Below are positions 1-8,914 of a stretch of DNA of 64,000 nucleotides, piece by piece. The notes beneath the pieces are model-generated. The model did no database searches. It had not been told where the DNA came from and was given only the letters and a program-made list of their open reading frames with translations. The position numbers were made by a program, and so were the translations under genes. Every line of letters begins with the position of its first letter. Positions within the stretch are counted from its first letter, which is position 1. Origin of the DNA: Spirochaetales bacterium Spiro_10 (GTDB taxonomy: Bacteria > Spirochaetota > Spirochaetia > Treponematales > Treponemataceae); contig LVBL01000059.1 in the NCBI GenBank assembly GCA_001604405.1, forward strand, positions 37,458 to 101,457. The letters are read 5' to 3'.

Positions 1-212
1 CCCTGGATCCCCTCCCTGACGGATGGGGCGACGACCTTCCGTTTTCCGCTTCGTTCGGCGAGATCACCCTCGGCGAAGACGAATACTTCGTGCTCTGCGA
101 CAACCGCCGCGTAACGAGCGATGCCCGCGTCTGGGGTCCCGTGCCGTCGAGCAGAATCCGCGGCAAGGCCGTCCTGCGGTATTGGCCCTTTGCCGGGTTT
201 GGCACCCTGTAG
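1..212 (+). CDS. lepB: Signal peptidase I, C-terminal part (5' end outside window)
   Basis: The frame whose codons begin at base 3 is open from the window edge to a TAG at 210-212. Its last ~50 residues contain an EDEYFVLCDNR stretch, then a DAR-WGPV segment and a GKAVLRYWPF segment close to the C-terminus. This is the box D/E region of S26 signal peptidases (usual pattern GDN-R-NS-DSR-WG-V, then G-A...YWP). The Asn-Ser of the usual pattern reads Arg-Val-Thr-Ser here, and the Asp-Ala-Arg keeps the structural Asp. The enzyme cleaves signal peptides on the outer face of the cytoplasmic membrane; the catalytic Ser and Lys would lie upstream of the window. It ends 5 bases before hemW, so the two are probably co-transcribed. 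Confidence 0.82.
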   Translation, partial: LDPLPDGWGDDLPFSASFGEITLGEDEYFVLCDNRRVTSDARVWGPVPSSRIRGKAVLRYWPFAGFGTL

Positions 213-217
213 CGCGC

Positions 218-1393
218 GTGCGGCCTTTTTCCCTCTACGTTCACGTTCCCGTCTGCCTGAGCAAATGCGCCTACTGCGATTTTTATTCACTCCCGCTTGA
301 CCGCTTTCCGGGTTCTGCGGATCGCGCGGGCGCCTCGTCACGCATCGTTGACGCCCTGTCGGCGGAACTGGCCGAACGTGTAACGGAACGGGATATAACG
401 GAATGGTCAACGGTTTACGTCGGCGGCGGCACGCCGAGCCTTCTGGGGCCGCGGGACATCTCCCGGCTGTGCGCGTCGGTCACGGCCTCCGTATCGGGCG
501 CGAAGCCGTCCGAATGGACCGTAGAGGCAAATCCCGAGGACGTTTCACCGGAATGGCTTGACGCCTGCCGGGACTCGGGCGTCAATCGCCTGTCCCTGGG
601 CATTCAAAGCCTTGACGACAGGTGTCGTGCCGGGGTCGGCAGAAGGGGCTCCGCCGAGACGAGTCTCGCCGCGCTCGCCCTGGCGAGAAAACGGTGGGAC
701 GGGGCTATCTCCGCTGATCTCATCTCGGGCTTGCCCTTTCAAACGAGGGAATCGGTATCCCGGGACATCGCAGTCCTTGCGGACCTGGATTGCGACCATA
801 TTTCCCTGTACTCGCTTTCACTGGAAGAGGGCACCCCTTTGTTTCGTTCGGTCGCGGCGGGTATCGGAACCGGCTTGCCTGCGGAGGACGCGTCATCCGA
901 GCTCTGGCTCCATGGACGGGACGAGCTTGAAAGACGGGGTTACCGCCAGTACGAGGTATCCAATTTCGCCCGGGCGGGCAGGGAAAGCGAACATAACAAG
1001 GTCTATTGGCGGATGGGTTCCTGGATCGGCATCGGGCCTTCGGCGACCGGAAACGTCTCGACCGGCGACCGTTCGACGAGATTCGTCAACGCGAACGACG
1101 TTGCGGCCTGGCTCGCCGATCCCGCGGGCGTTTCCGAGCGGCAGGAAATCTCCCGCGGCGAGACCATCACGGAGACGATCATGATGGGATTTCGCCTGCG
1201 CGCGGGTATCGACCGGAAGGCCTTTCGCGCCCGTTTCGGCGAGGACATACTTTCATACGCGGGTCAAACCCTCGCTCGCTGGGAACGGAACGGTCTTGCC
1301 GAGTGCTCGGCCGATCATGCGGCCCTGACGCGGGACGGGCTGGCCCTGCTCAACCGCTTCCTGTCGGAATGCATGGAGGAAGCGGGTCTTTGA
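218..1393 (+). CDS. hemW: HemW-like radical SAM protein (heme chaperone family)
   Basis: 391 residues from a GTG at 218, five bases after the lepB stop. The open frame extends further upstream but that part covers lepB and has no similarity to the family. The radical SAM cluster motif CX3CX2C is at residues 13-20 (C13, C17, C20), with the Ala-Tyr-Cys-Asp-Phe-Tyr context typical of HemW and HemN. A GGGTPS glycine motif for SAM binding lies at about 69-74. The C-terminal third matches the HemN C-terminal domain. HemW binds heme and a 4Fe-4S cluster and is often misannotated as coproporphyrinogen III oxidase; the very short N-terminus before the cysteines favours HemW. No good Shine-Dalgarno is visible, so translation may be coupled to lepB. 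Confidence 0.87.
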   Translation: MRPFSLYVHVPVCLSKCAYCDFYSLPLDRFPGSADRAGASSRIVDALSAELAERVTERDITEWSTVYVGGGTPSLLGPRDISRLCASVTASVSGAKPSEWTVEANPEDVSPEWLDACRDSGVNRLSLGIQSLDDRCRAGVGRRGSAETSLAALALARKRWDGAISADLISGLPFQTRESVSRDIAVLADLDCDHISLYSLSLEEGTPLFRSVAAGIGTGLPAEDASSELWLHGRDELERRGYRQYEVSNFARAGRESEHNKVYWRMGSWIGIGPSATGNVSTGDRSTRFVNANDVAAWLADPAGVSERQEISRGETITETIMMGFRLRAGIDRKAFRARFGEDILSYAGQTLARWERNGLAECSADHAALTRDGLALLNRFLSECMEEAGL

Positions 1394-1396
1394 GCG

Positions 1397-4006
1397 CTAA
1401 TTGAAGAAGCTGTTGAGCCGGCCGTAAATCGAGCTGATGAGCTCCATCGATTCCCTCGGCAGGCTCTCGGGCGCCTCGTCGATGAGCGACTCGAGGCTCC
1501 CGATCGACTCGTTGAGCGCAGTATGAAAACCGCGCGAGCACTTGAACCAGTATTTCCCGGCGCCGTCTGTATACAGCGCGATAAAGCCCATCTCCCGGCT
1601 CTTCTCCTTGGCCAGCGTCACGCGAAAGAGCCACGGAAGCGCGGCGACGAGAGGCGCGGGATCGGTCGCGAACGAGAAGTTCTCCCTCCTCGGCCACGCG
1701 TCCTTCGGAACCGGTTCGAGATTGAAGGTCGCCGCGATCCTGAAGATGCTCTGCATCTTCTCGCCCGCGAGCAGTTCTCCCGAACCGTAGGTTATCTTTC
1801 CCTTCATGCCCGAAATCTGCGCCGCATGCGAGCCCAACAGGTCGACATTCCTGAGCGCGCTCTTGAAGTCGTCGTAGGGCAGGGTAATCTGCTTTTTCCC
1901 CTTTACCTTGCCGACGGCAAACTGGACGCCGCCTATGGAAACGAACGAATCTCCCTCTTTCGGTGCGGGTACGCTGTTGCGCGACCCGACCCGCGCGTCG
2001 CGCGCTCCCCCCTGAACGGAGGACGCCTCACGGGCGCGCCTGTTTCCGCCCTGCCGTTCCTCGTCGCGGGAATAAGCGGCTTCGCGCGAGGCCTCCTTGC
2101 CCCGGCTTCGTGACGGCGCGAGTCTCGCGGAAAGCGCCGGGTCGATCCTCGACAGTATCTCCGGGGTCAGCGGGGACACCGACATGGCGTACATGCGGGA
2201 CGTCCTGACGATCTCTCCGGCGACGATGAAACGCGGTTCCTCGCGGTACATGCAGGAGCCCGGATGTATCTGAATGCGCTCGGCCGTCAGGCTCCTGAAG
2301 GAGTCCCTGCCGTCCTTCACGCAGACGAACTGGATCATGCCGGTTGCGACGGCCGTAAGGTAGTCGACGAGCGTTCCGCCCGAGAGTATCGGGACGCCCA
2401 TGTCCGATACGATCATCTCGAGCTGTTCCTTGATGTTCGCGATCTCGGCCATGACGCGTTCGTCCAGGAAGCTGATCTCGCAAAACCGCGAGCGGTTCTT
2501 CGCCATCTTGTGCATCCTGAATATCTTCAGGAACGAGGCGAAGTCCCCCTCCGGCTCGCGGAAACCGTGATGGGCCTTGCGCGCCTCCATCTCCCTCCCG
2601 GGCGGAAGGATAAAGGGGCTTTGCGCCGAGAGAAAGGACGCGGCCACCAGTATCTCGTCGATAACGTCGGGATAGTTCACGATCGCCTCGACGATCATCC
2701 TTGACTGTCGCGGGGGAAGCGGAAAGAGACACATCATGGAGCCGATTTTCGACAGCGTATTGTCGGGCGCGAGGGCGCCAAGGAGATTCAGCGTGTCGAT
2801 CGCGCCGGCGATGCCCTCGCGCGACGGCGGAGAGATGAAGTCGAACCGGTCGAAATCGCTGATTCCGAGCTCGGCCATTCTGAGGATAACCTCGGAAAGG
2901 TCCGTACGGTAGATTTCCTCTTTCGTATAGAGTTCGCGCGTCTCGAAATCGGCGCGCTCGAAAAGCCTGTAGCACGTTCCCTCTCTCGTCCTTCCCGCGC
3001 GGCCTTTCCTCTGGTTGCACGAGGCCTTCGATACGGGGACCTCCACGAGACTCGAGGTATACGTGTGCGGGTTGTAGAAATTGAGTTTCGCCTGACCGGA
3101 ATCGATAACGCTCGTAATGCCGTTTATGGTCACGGACGTCTCCGCAATGTTCGTGGAGATTACCATCTTCTTCTTCCCGAACGGGGGAAGGTCGAACACG
3201 CGTTCCTGTTCTTCCTTTCCGAGCCGCCCGTAAAGCGGCAGGATATGGAGCTTCCGGAACCAGCTTTCCGCCGAGAGCCGGTCGATGCAGTTCTTGATCG
3301 CGCGCTCGCCGGGCAGGAAGGCGAGGATGTCTCCCGAACGGCCGTCGTCAAGGATCCGTCCGGTAATCGAGGCGATCTTGTCGTACAGGGCCGCCTCCGC
3401 GGCCAGGCTGCCTCCCGATGCGGCGACTGCGGGCGGGTCGTACACCACGGTGACGGGGTAGGTGATCGCGTCGATCTTGACCACGGGGCAGTCGTCGAAA
3501 TAGGCCGAAAAAAGCTCGGTGTTGATCGTTGCCGAGGAGACGATTACCTTGAACTCATGGCGCTCCGACAGTACGCGCTTCAAAAGACCGAGTATGAAAT
3601 CGATGTTCAGGCTTCTCTCGTGGGCCTCGTCGACCAGAAGGAGCGAATACTTGCTGAGCCAGGGGTCGAGCTTCATCTCCTGAAGCAGGATTCCGTCGGT
3701 CATGATCTTGATGCGCGTGGAGGCGTCGGTCTTGTCCTCGAAACGCATCTTGTACCCTACAACGCCCGGCATCGGGGTGCGAAGCTGTTTCGAGATGAAC
3801 TCGCTTACCGAAAGCGCCGCTATCCTTCGAGGTTGCGTCACCCCGATCATGCCGCTCGAGGTATAACCCGCCTCGTGGAGGATGATCGGAAGCTGTGTGG
3901 TTTTTCCGGAGCCCGTAGGGCTTTCGACGACTATTACCTGATTCCTCGAAAGCATGTCGAGGATTCTCTGTTTTTGCTGGTAAACCGGCAGGTCAGTTGG
4001 ATTCAT
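1397..4006 (-). CDS. DEAH-box ATP-dependent helicase (HrpA/HrpB type)
   Basis: 869 residues. Superfamily 2 DEAH helicase motifs are in order: Walker A GSGKTT at 32-37, DEAH at 126-129, SAT at 158-160, TNIAETS at about 285-291, and motif VI QRKGRAGR at 332-339. A helicase-associated winged-helix and ratchet region follows, and then a long C-terminal part with an Arg/Lys/Ser-rich stretch around 610-660. The length is nearer HrpB (about 800) than E. coli HrpA (about 1300), so I leave the symbol blank. Such proteins are thought to remodel RNA or ribosomes using ATP. The ATG directly abuts the capA-like TGA, but a separate promoter (4014-4042) overlaps the end of the capA-like gene and would give a leaderless message. 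Confidence 0.85.
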   Translation of the reverse strand: MNPTDLPVYQQKQRILDMLSRNQVIVVESPTGSGKTTQLPIILHEAGYTSSGMIGVTQPRRIAALSVSEFISKQLRTPMPGVVGYKMRFEDKTDASTRIKIMTDGILLQEMKLDPWLSKYSLLLVDEAHERSLNIDFILGLLKRVLSERHEFKVIVSSATINTELFSAYFDDCPVVKIDAITYPVTVVYDPPAVAASGGSLAAEAALYDKIASITGRILDDGRSGDILAFLPGERAIKNCIDRLSAESWFRKLHILPLYGRLGKEEQERVFDLPPFGKKKMVISTNIAETSVTINGITSVIDSGQAKLNFYNPHTYTSSLVEVPVSKASCNQRKGRAGRTREGTCYRLFERADFETRELYTKEEIYRTDLSEVILRMAELGISDFDRFDFISPPSREGIAGAIDTLNLLGALAPDNTLSKIGSMMCLFPLPPRQSRMIVEAIVNYPDVIDEILVAASFLSAQSPFILPPGREMEARKAHHGFREPEGDFASFLKIFRMHKMAKNRSRFCEISFLDERVMAEIANIKEQLEMIVSDMGVPILSGGTLVDYLTAVATGMIQFVCVKDGRDSFRSLTAERIQIHPGSCMYREEPRFIVAGEIVRTSRMYAMSVSPLTPEILSRIDPALSARLAPSRSRGKEASREAAYSRDEERQGGNRRAREASSVQGGARDARVGSRNSVPAPKEGDSFVSIGGVQFAVGKVKGKKQITLPYDDFKSALRNVDLLGSHAAQISGMKGKITYGSGELLAGEKMQSIFRIAATFNLEPVPKDAWPRRENFSFATDPAPLVAALPWLFRVTLAKEKSREMGFIALYTDGAGKYWFKCSRGFHTALNESIGSLESLIDEAPESLPRESMELISSIYGRLNSFFN

Positions 4007-5206
4007 TCATTCAAGTATAGCGGTATCGGGCCTCAGGGGCAATAATGGCAGGTATGATGCCATGAGCGCGTACCGTTTTTCGTAGTACCGGCGGAGGGCC
4101 GGGGACAGGGTGTCCACGAAAGTCCCTGAAAACTCCCTGACGACCACGCCGGCTTTCCGGTCGACATAGTTGGTAACGGGAACGGCCTCAACGGAAAACC
4201 GGGTTCCGGATTCCCGGAAGGTTACGCGTATCAGCGCGGAGTCGCCGGTATATTCCCGCGGGGCGCACGGATTATCCATGTTCAGTTCATGACGCTGACC
4301 CGATATGAAATTTCCCATCGAATACATGAGAAGCGAATCGCGGTCGCGGTCGCCCGCGCGCACGATTTCCCAGGGCTGCATGACATGCGGGTGGTTTCCC
4401 CATACGACGTCCGCGCCGGCTTCGGCGAGGTCGCGAAACCAGCGCCGTTTGTCGGCTGAAGGCTCTCTGACGTACTCGGGCTCGTTGCAATGGATCGACA
4501 GGACGAAAACGTCGCACGGATTCTCCGCGCGCATCCTCGCGATCTCCGAGAGAAAGGCGGCGCGCGAGGCCTCGTTCGGCGCGACGTAATAGACGAAATC
4601 CTTGGAACTGTCGAACGAATTGAGTATCTCCGTGACCGCGAGAAAAAGAACGCGCCAACCGCGACGCTCTATCATGACCGGCCTCATTCGCTCGCCGCGC
4701 GCGGACCTGAGCCCGGAGTGGTACACGAGATTCGGAAACGACCTGTCCCGGGAAATGTGGGTAAACGCGGAAAGGGTTGCCGCGATGCCCTTCGCACCCT
4801 GGTCGTTTGAATGGTTGTTCGCGAGCGAGAACGAGTCGAAGCCCGCGCTGATCGCCGCCTCGAGATAGTTCCGGTGAACGTTGAAGCGGGGCCAGGTCGA
4901 AAGCGGTCTCGTATCGTCGACCGGCATTTCCAGGTTGCCGAATGTTATGTCGTCTGAACGGAGCCTTTCGCGTACGTCACGATAGATCAAGTCGTAGTCG
5001 TCCATGTTGAAATTGACGGAATGCGCCATAATGTCGCCCGTAAAGGTGAGTACGAGAGGCGCGCGTGTCGACTCATCCGTATCCGCGACGGAAACGACGC
5101 CTCGTGTCGAGACGCAAGACAGAAAAGAGGAGACCGAAAGAATCAGGAGCAACCGCGCGAGCGTACCGCCCGGCGCGCGTCGTACCGTGCGACCATCCGT
5201 CAACAT
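4007..5206 (-). CDS. CapA-like metallophosphoesterase-fold lipoprotein (PGA_cap family)
   Basis: 399 residues. An N-terminal basic region and hydrophobic stretch end in Phe-Leu-Ser-Cys (C31), a relaxed lipobox of the sort spirochaetes use, so the protein is probably an exported lipoprotein. The mature part has CapA/PGA_cap motifs in order: TGDIM, a GNLE motif, ANNHSND, an SIHCNEPE stretch and WGNHPHV, the metal-binding blocks of a calcineurin-like fold. CapA takes part in poly-gamma-glutamate synthesis in Bacillus, but no capB or capC is nearby and most family members have no known substrate, so I make no pathway claim. The start at 5206 is chosen over in-frame codons at 5224 and 5242 because a promoter (5216-5244) sits right in front of it. 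Confidence 0.8.
   Translation of the reverse strand: MLTDGRTVRRAPGGTLARLLLILSVSSFLSCVSTRGVVSVADTDESTRAPLVLTFTGDIMAHSVNFNMDDYDLIYRDVRERLRSDDITFGNLEMPVDDTRPLSTWPRFNVHRNYLEAAISAGFDSFSLANNHSNDQGAKGIAATLSAFTHISRDRSFPNLVYHSGLRSARGERMRPVMIERRGWRVLFLAVTEILNSFDSSKDFVYYVAPNEASRAAFLSEIARMRAENPCDVFVLSIHCNEPEYVREPSADKRRWFRDLAEAGADVVWGNHPHVMQPWEIVRAGDRDRDSLLMYSMGNFISGQRHELNMDNPCAPREYTGDSALIRVTFRESGTRFSVEAVPVTNYVDRKAGVVVREFSGTFVDTLSPALRRYYEKRYALMASYLPLLPLRPDTAILE
4014..4042 (-). promoter_or_regulatory. Sigma-70-type promoter for the DEAH helicase, predicted leaderless
   Basis: On the minus strand, TTGCCC (4037-4042), a 17-base spacer and TATACT (4014-4019). Only 7 bases separate the -10 box from the ATG at 4006, so transcription should start at or within a base or two of the ATG. 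No Shine-Dalgarno is present. The site lies inside the last codons of the capA-like gene. Confidence 0.6.
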
Positions 5207-5215
5207 CGTGAAACC

Positions 5216-5244
5216 AGTATACATTGACAGCGGTATATTCACAA
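5216..5244 (-). promoter_or_regulatory. Promoter for the capA-like gene, predicted leaderless
   Basis: Minus strand: TTGTGA (5239-5244), 17 bases, TATACT (5216-5221), then 9 bases to the ATG at 5206. The predicted leader is about two bases. It overlaps the ppdK promoter on the other strand (5224-5252), so both promoters share the same double-stranded segment. Confidence 0.65.
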
Positions 5245-5252
5245 GTTACACT
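5224..5252 (+). promoter_or_regulatory. Near-consensus sigma-70 promoter for ppdK
   Basis: TTGACA (5224-5229), 17 bases, TACACT (5247-5252). A start near 5259 gives a leader of about 39 bases, which carries AGGAGG at 5280-5285 ahead of the ppdK ATG. This is a conventional leadered message and contrasts with the overlapping capA-like promoter on the other strand. Confidence 0.75.
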
Positions 5253-5297
5253 CGATACGTTACATAGAGGGAAATAGACAGGAGGAATCTCAATAAG

Positions 5298-8114
5298 ATG
5301 GCCAAGAAAAAGTACGCCTACTTCTTCGGAAATCGCGTCGCCGAGGGCGACGGAACAATGAAAGAGCTTCTGGGAGGCAAGGGCGCGGGACTCGCGGAGA
5401 TGACGCTTATCGGACTGCCGGTTCCCGCCGGATTCACGATCACAACCGAGGTATGCGACCTCTACTACAAGAACGGAAAGAAATATCCCGAAGGTCTCGT
5501 TGACGAAGTCTCGAAGCACGTCAAGCGGCTCGAGACGGTTACCGGCAAGAAGCTCGGCGATCCTGCCGATCCGCTTCTCGTTTCAGTGCGCTCGGGCGCT
5601 CCCGTGTCGATGCCCGGCATGATGGAAACGATCCTGAATCTCGGTCTTACCGACGCCTCCGTGGAGGGCCTCGCGAGGAAAACGGGAAACCGCCGATTCG
5701 CGCTCGACGCCTACCGACGGTTCATCATGATGTACGGCTCCACGGCCATGGGTATTGACCGAGAGAAATTCGACCACGCGTTTCAGACGCTGAAGGATAC
5801 CGTCACGAGAAGGAGACTGGGTCTCGGCCCGGACGCCAAAATCGGGGATACGGACGTCAACGAGGAGGAACTCGCGGAACTCATCGCGAACTTCAAGGCG
5901 CTGTACAAAAGAGAAATCAAGTCCCCGTTCCCACAGGATCCTGCGCAACAACTCTGGGGAGCGATCGGCGCGGTATTCGGTTCCTGGATGGCGGACAAGG
6001 CCGTAACCTACCGGAAGGTGGAAAAACTGTTCGGCGTCAAGGGAACCGCGGTGAACGTCGTGCAGATGGTATTCGGCAACAAGGGGGACACCTCCGGAAC
6101 TGGCGTTTGCTTCACGCGCGACCCGAACACCGGGGAGAACACCTTCTACGGCGACTACCTCGTAAACGCCCAGGGCGAGGACGTCGTGGCGGGAATCCGC
6201 ACGCCGATCAGGCTCTCCGATTTCGAGAAAAAGGATCCGAAGGCCTACAAACAGCTGTGCGACGTGCGTTCGATCCTTGAAAAGCACTACAAGGACATGC
6301 AGGATCTCGAGTTCACCGTCGAGGAAGGAACGCTGTACATGCTGCAATGCCGGACCGGAAAGCGGTCCCCCGCTGCGGCCTTCAAGATCGCAAGCGACCT
6401 CGTGCAGGAAAGGCTCATTACAAAGGAAGTCGCGGTCAGCAGAATCAGGACGAGCGACATCGAGGGAATCTTCTATCCGGCGATCGACAAGTCCCAGACG
6501 CAGGCCCTCAAGAGTTCCTTCATCGTACAGGGAATCGACGCGGTTCCCGGCGCCGCGACGGGTATCGTGTGCCTGTCGGCCGAGCGGGCCGAGCGGCTCG
6601 CGGAATCGGGAGCCAAGGTCATTCTGGTACGAAAGGAAACGAGTCCCGAGGACGTTGGCGGCATGCACGCCGCGCAGGGCATACTGACCGCAACGGGCGG
6701 AAAGACGAGCCATGCGGCCGTCGTGGCCAGAGGCTGGGGCAAGTGCTGCATCGTCGGTTGCGAAAAGATGCATATCGACTACGACCGGAAGGTCTTCGAG
6801 GCCGGCTCGCATACCGTGAAGGAAGGGGATTACATCACCCTGGACGGCACGAACGGGAACGTCTACCTGGGAGAACTCAAGCTCGTATCCCCGAAGCTCC
6901 CCGCGGCCTATGACACGATCATGAAATGGGTTGACGAGATACGCTCCATAAAGGTGCGCACGAACGCCGACACGCCCTACGACGCGGAATACGCCCGAAA
7001 GCTCGGTGCCGAGGGAATAGGACTGTGCCGCACCGAGCACATGTTCTTCGACTCGGAAGAGCGGATACTCGCCATTCGCCAGATGATCATAGCGGATACG
7101 GCCGAGGCGAGAAAGAAGGCCCTCGCGAAGCTCCTGCCGTTCCAGACCAAGGACTTCGAGGGGATATTCAAGGCCATGGACGGACTCGGGGTCACGATCC
7201 GCCTTATCGATCCTCCGCTCCACGAATTCGTTCCCCATGACGAGGCGGGACAGCGCTCGCTCGCGAAGGCGGCCGGCGTCGAATACTCCGTCGTACGACA
7301 GCGCGTCGAGACCCTTCACGAGGCGAATCCGATGCTCGGCCACCGGGGTTGCCGGCTCGCGATAACGTATCCCGAGATACTCGAGATGCAGGTTACCGCC
7401 ATCATGACGGCGGCGTGCAAGGCCCACAAGAAGGGCATCAAGGTCCTGCCGGAGATCATGATTCCGCTCGTCATCGATGGAAAAGAGCTCTCGATACTCG
7501 CGAACCTAACCAGGTCGACCGCGGACGCCGTCATGTCGAAATTGAAGGTACGGATACCGTATTTGGTCGGAACGATGATCGAAACCCCGAGGGCAGCCCT
7601 TCTCGCCGACAGGATCGCCCAGGAGGCCGATTTCTTCTCCTTCGGCACGAACGATCTGACGCAGATGACGCTCGGCATGAGCCGGGACGACGCGGGAAAA
7701 TTCCTTCCCGACTACGTCGACGAGCGCAAAACCGGGATATTCCGCGCCGATCCCTTCCAGAGCCTCGATCAGGAGGGCGTCGGACTTCTCGTCAAAACGG
7801 GCATAGAGAAGGGAAGGGGAACCAAGAAAAACCTGAAGGTCGGAATTTGCGGCGAGCATGGCGGCGATTCGGCCTCGGTGAAATTCTGTTGCCGTGCCGG
7901 AATGGACTATGTATCCGCCTCACCGTTCCGCGTTCCGGTCGCCCGTCTTGCCGCGGCACAGGCGGCTATCGAGGACGCGCAGGCAGCGGGTAAAAGTAAG
8001 GGTTCCCGGCCGAAAGCGCCTGCCAAGACGACCAAGACGACCAAGACCGCCAAGGTGACCAAGTCTACGGTTTCGGCTAAAAGTAAAACGGTCAAAGCGG
8101 CAAAGAAAGGGTAA
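5298..8114 (+). CDS. ppdK: Pyruvate, phosphate dikinase
   Basis: 938 residues. Catalyses reversible conversion of pyruvate, ATP and phosphate to phosphoenolpyruvate, AMP and diphosphate in the cytosol. Domains in order are the N-terminal ATP-grasp nucleotide domain (begins GGKGAGLAEM near residue 26), the phosphohistidine swivel domain with GGKTSHAAV (phosphorylated His472), and the C-terminal PEP/pyruvate barrel with GICGEHGGD (catalytic Cys851). In anaerobes and fermenters the enzyme often works in glycolysis with a diphosphate economy. From about residue 896 there is an extra ~43-residue tail of Lys, Thr, Ser and Ala with Thr-Lys-Thr repeats, absent from typical 870-890-residue enzymes. 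AGGAGG lies 12 bases before ATG. The TAA overlaps the next ATG. Confidence 0.97.
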   Translation: MAKKKYAYFFGNRVAEGDGTMKELLGGKGAGLAEMTLIGLPVPAGFTITTEVCDLYYKNGKKYPEGLVDEVSKHVKRLETVTGKKLGDPADPLLVSVRSGAPVSMPGMMETILNLGLTDASVEGLARKTGNRRFALDAYRRFIMMYGSTAMGIDREKFDHAFQTLKDTVTRRRLGLGPDAKIGDTDVNEEELAELIANFKALYKREIKSPFPQDPAQQLWGAIGAVFGSWMADKAVTYRKVEKLFGVKGTAVNVVQMVFGNKGDTSGTGVCFTRDPNTGENTFYGDYLVNAQGEDVVAGIRTPIRLSDFEKKDPKAYKQLCDVRSILEKHYKDMQDLEFTVEEGTLYMLQCRTGKRSPAAAFKIASDLVQERLITKEVAVSRIRTSDIEGIFYPAIDKSQTQALKSSFIVQGIDAVPGAATGIVCLSAERAERLAESGAKVILVRKETSPEDVGGMHAAQGILTATGGKTSHAAVVARGWGKCCIVGCEKMHIDYDRKVFEAGSHTVKEGDYITLDGTNGNVYLGELKLVSPKLPAAYDTIMKWVDEIRSIKVRTNADTPYDAEYARKLGAEGIGLCRTEHMFFDSEERILAIRQMIIADTAEARKKALAKLLPFQTKDFEGIFKAMDGLGVTIRLIDPPLHEFVPHDEAGQRSLAKAAGVEYSVVRQRVETLHEANPMLGHRGCRLAITYPEILEMQVTAIMTAACKAHKKGIKVLPEIMIPLVIDGKELSILANLTRSTADAVMSKLKVRIPYLVGTMIETPRAALLADRIAQEADFFSFGTNDLTQMTLGMSRDDAGKFLPDYVDERKTGIFRADPFQSLDQEGVGLLVKTGIEKGRGTKKNLKVGICGEHGGDSASVKFCCRAGMDYVSASPFRVPVARLAAAQAAIEDAQAAGKSKGSRPKAPAKTTKTTKTAKVTKSTVSAKSKTVKAAKKG

Positions 8115-8905
8115 TGAGGCCGGGGAAGGGGATGTCGCCGGAAGGGTTGTATGAAACGCTCTTTCGGCGATTCGGGCCGCAGGGTTGGTGGCCCATTCCC
8201 TCCCGCGCGGGAGATCCGGGTTTCGACGCCCGCGGATATCATCGTGACGCGCGGGAGACCGTGCTGACCGACCGCGACCGCTGGGAGATATCCGCGGGGG
8301 CCGTTCTGACGCAGAACGCCGCCTGGTCGAACGCAGAAAAGGCGCTACGAAATCTCTCGGCTTCGGGGGTACGGGTACCGCGCGAGATTCTGGAACTTGA
8401 TCCGGATTCGCTTCGTTCGCTCATTCGTCCTTCAGGGTATTACAACCTCAAGGCTCAACGGCTTCGCGCGCTTGCGTCCTTCCTGGTCGTAAAATACGAA
8501 ACCCCGACCCGTTCCATCGAACTCAAGGGATCAGTCGCTCTCCCGCCGACACGGGATGAGCTCCTTGCGGTAGACGGGATAGGTCCAGAAACCGCCGACT
8601 CCATTCTTTTATATGCATGGAAGGTGGAGCAGTTTGTGGTCGATGCCTATACGATCAGGGTTTTGACAAGAACGGGACTGCTTACCCGCGAGGAACTGCC
8701 GAAGACATCCAAGAAACGATATGAACATGTGCAGAAATTCATACTTACGCGCATTATTGGGGAAACAATCCCGGAAAATCTCACTCGTACGCAGTGGTTT
8801 TCGGAGTTTCACGCGTTATTCGTGGCATTGTGCGCACGGCACTGTCTCTCCAGTCCGCGATGTGATGACTGCCCGCTGGAACTTTCATGCGAAAAACACC
8901 TATAA
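8114..8905 (+). CDS. Endonuclease III-related DNA glycosylase (COG2231/MagIII-like, HhH-GPD)
   Basis: 263 residues, ATG overlapping the ppdK stop by one base (TAATG). A helix-hairpin-helix (VDGIGPETADSIL) is followed by the conserved catalytic Asp177 in VVDAYT, so this is a base-excision glycosylase of the HhH-GPD superfamily. The C-terminal end has five cysteines, four of them spaced CX5CX2CX5C, resembling but not identical to the endonuclease III 4Fe-4S loop (CX6CX2CX5C). The hairpin position that is the Schiff-base Lys in endonuclease III is Glu here, which suggests a monofunctional enzyme such as MagIII (3-methyladenine removal). A second in-frame ATG at 8132 is preceded by GGGGAAGGGG and could be the true start. 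Its pairing with ppdK has no obvious functional logic. Confidence 0.8.
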   Translation: MRPGKGMSPEGLYETLFRRFGPQGWWPIPSRAGDPGFDARGYHRDARETVLTDRDRWEISAGAVLTQNAAWSNAEKALRNLSASGVRVPREILELDPDSLRSLIRPSGYYNLKAQRLRALASFLVVKYETPTRSIELKGSVALPPTRDELLAVDGIGPETADSILLYAWKVEQFVVDAYTIRVLTRTGLLTREELPKTSKKRYEHVQKFILTRIIGETIPENLTRTQWFSEFHALFVALCARHCLSSPRCDDCPLELSCEKHL

Positions 8906-8906
8906 T
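8901..8906 (+). promoter_or_regulatory. Consensus -10 box (TATAAT) 8 bases before the transport operon ATG
   Basis: A perfect TATAAT lies across the end of the glycosylase gene and is followed by 8 bases and the ATG at 8915. I see no good -35 hexamer at 16-18 bases upstream (TGGAAC at 8877 is the nearest). No Shine-Dalgarno precedes the ATG, so a leaderless start is likely. Confidence 0.45.
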
Positions 8907-8914
8907 CACGACGT

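Noticed and set aside
5583..7427. 614-codon open frame opposite ppdK
   Set aside because: Antisense shadow; no Shine-Dalgarno, no family features, low complexity Arg/Val/Leu pattern.
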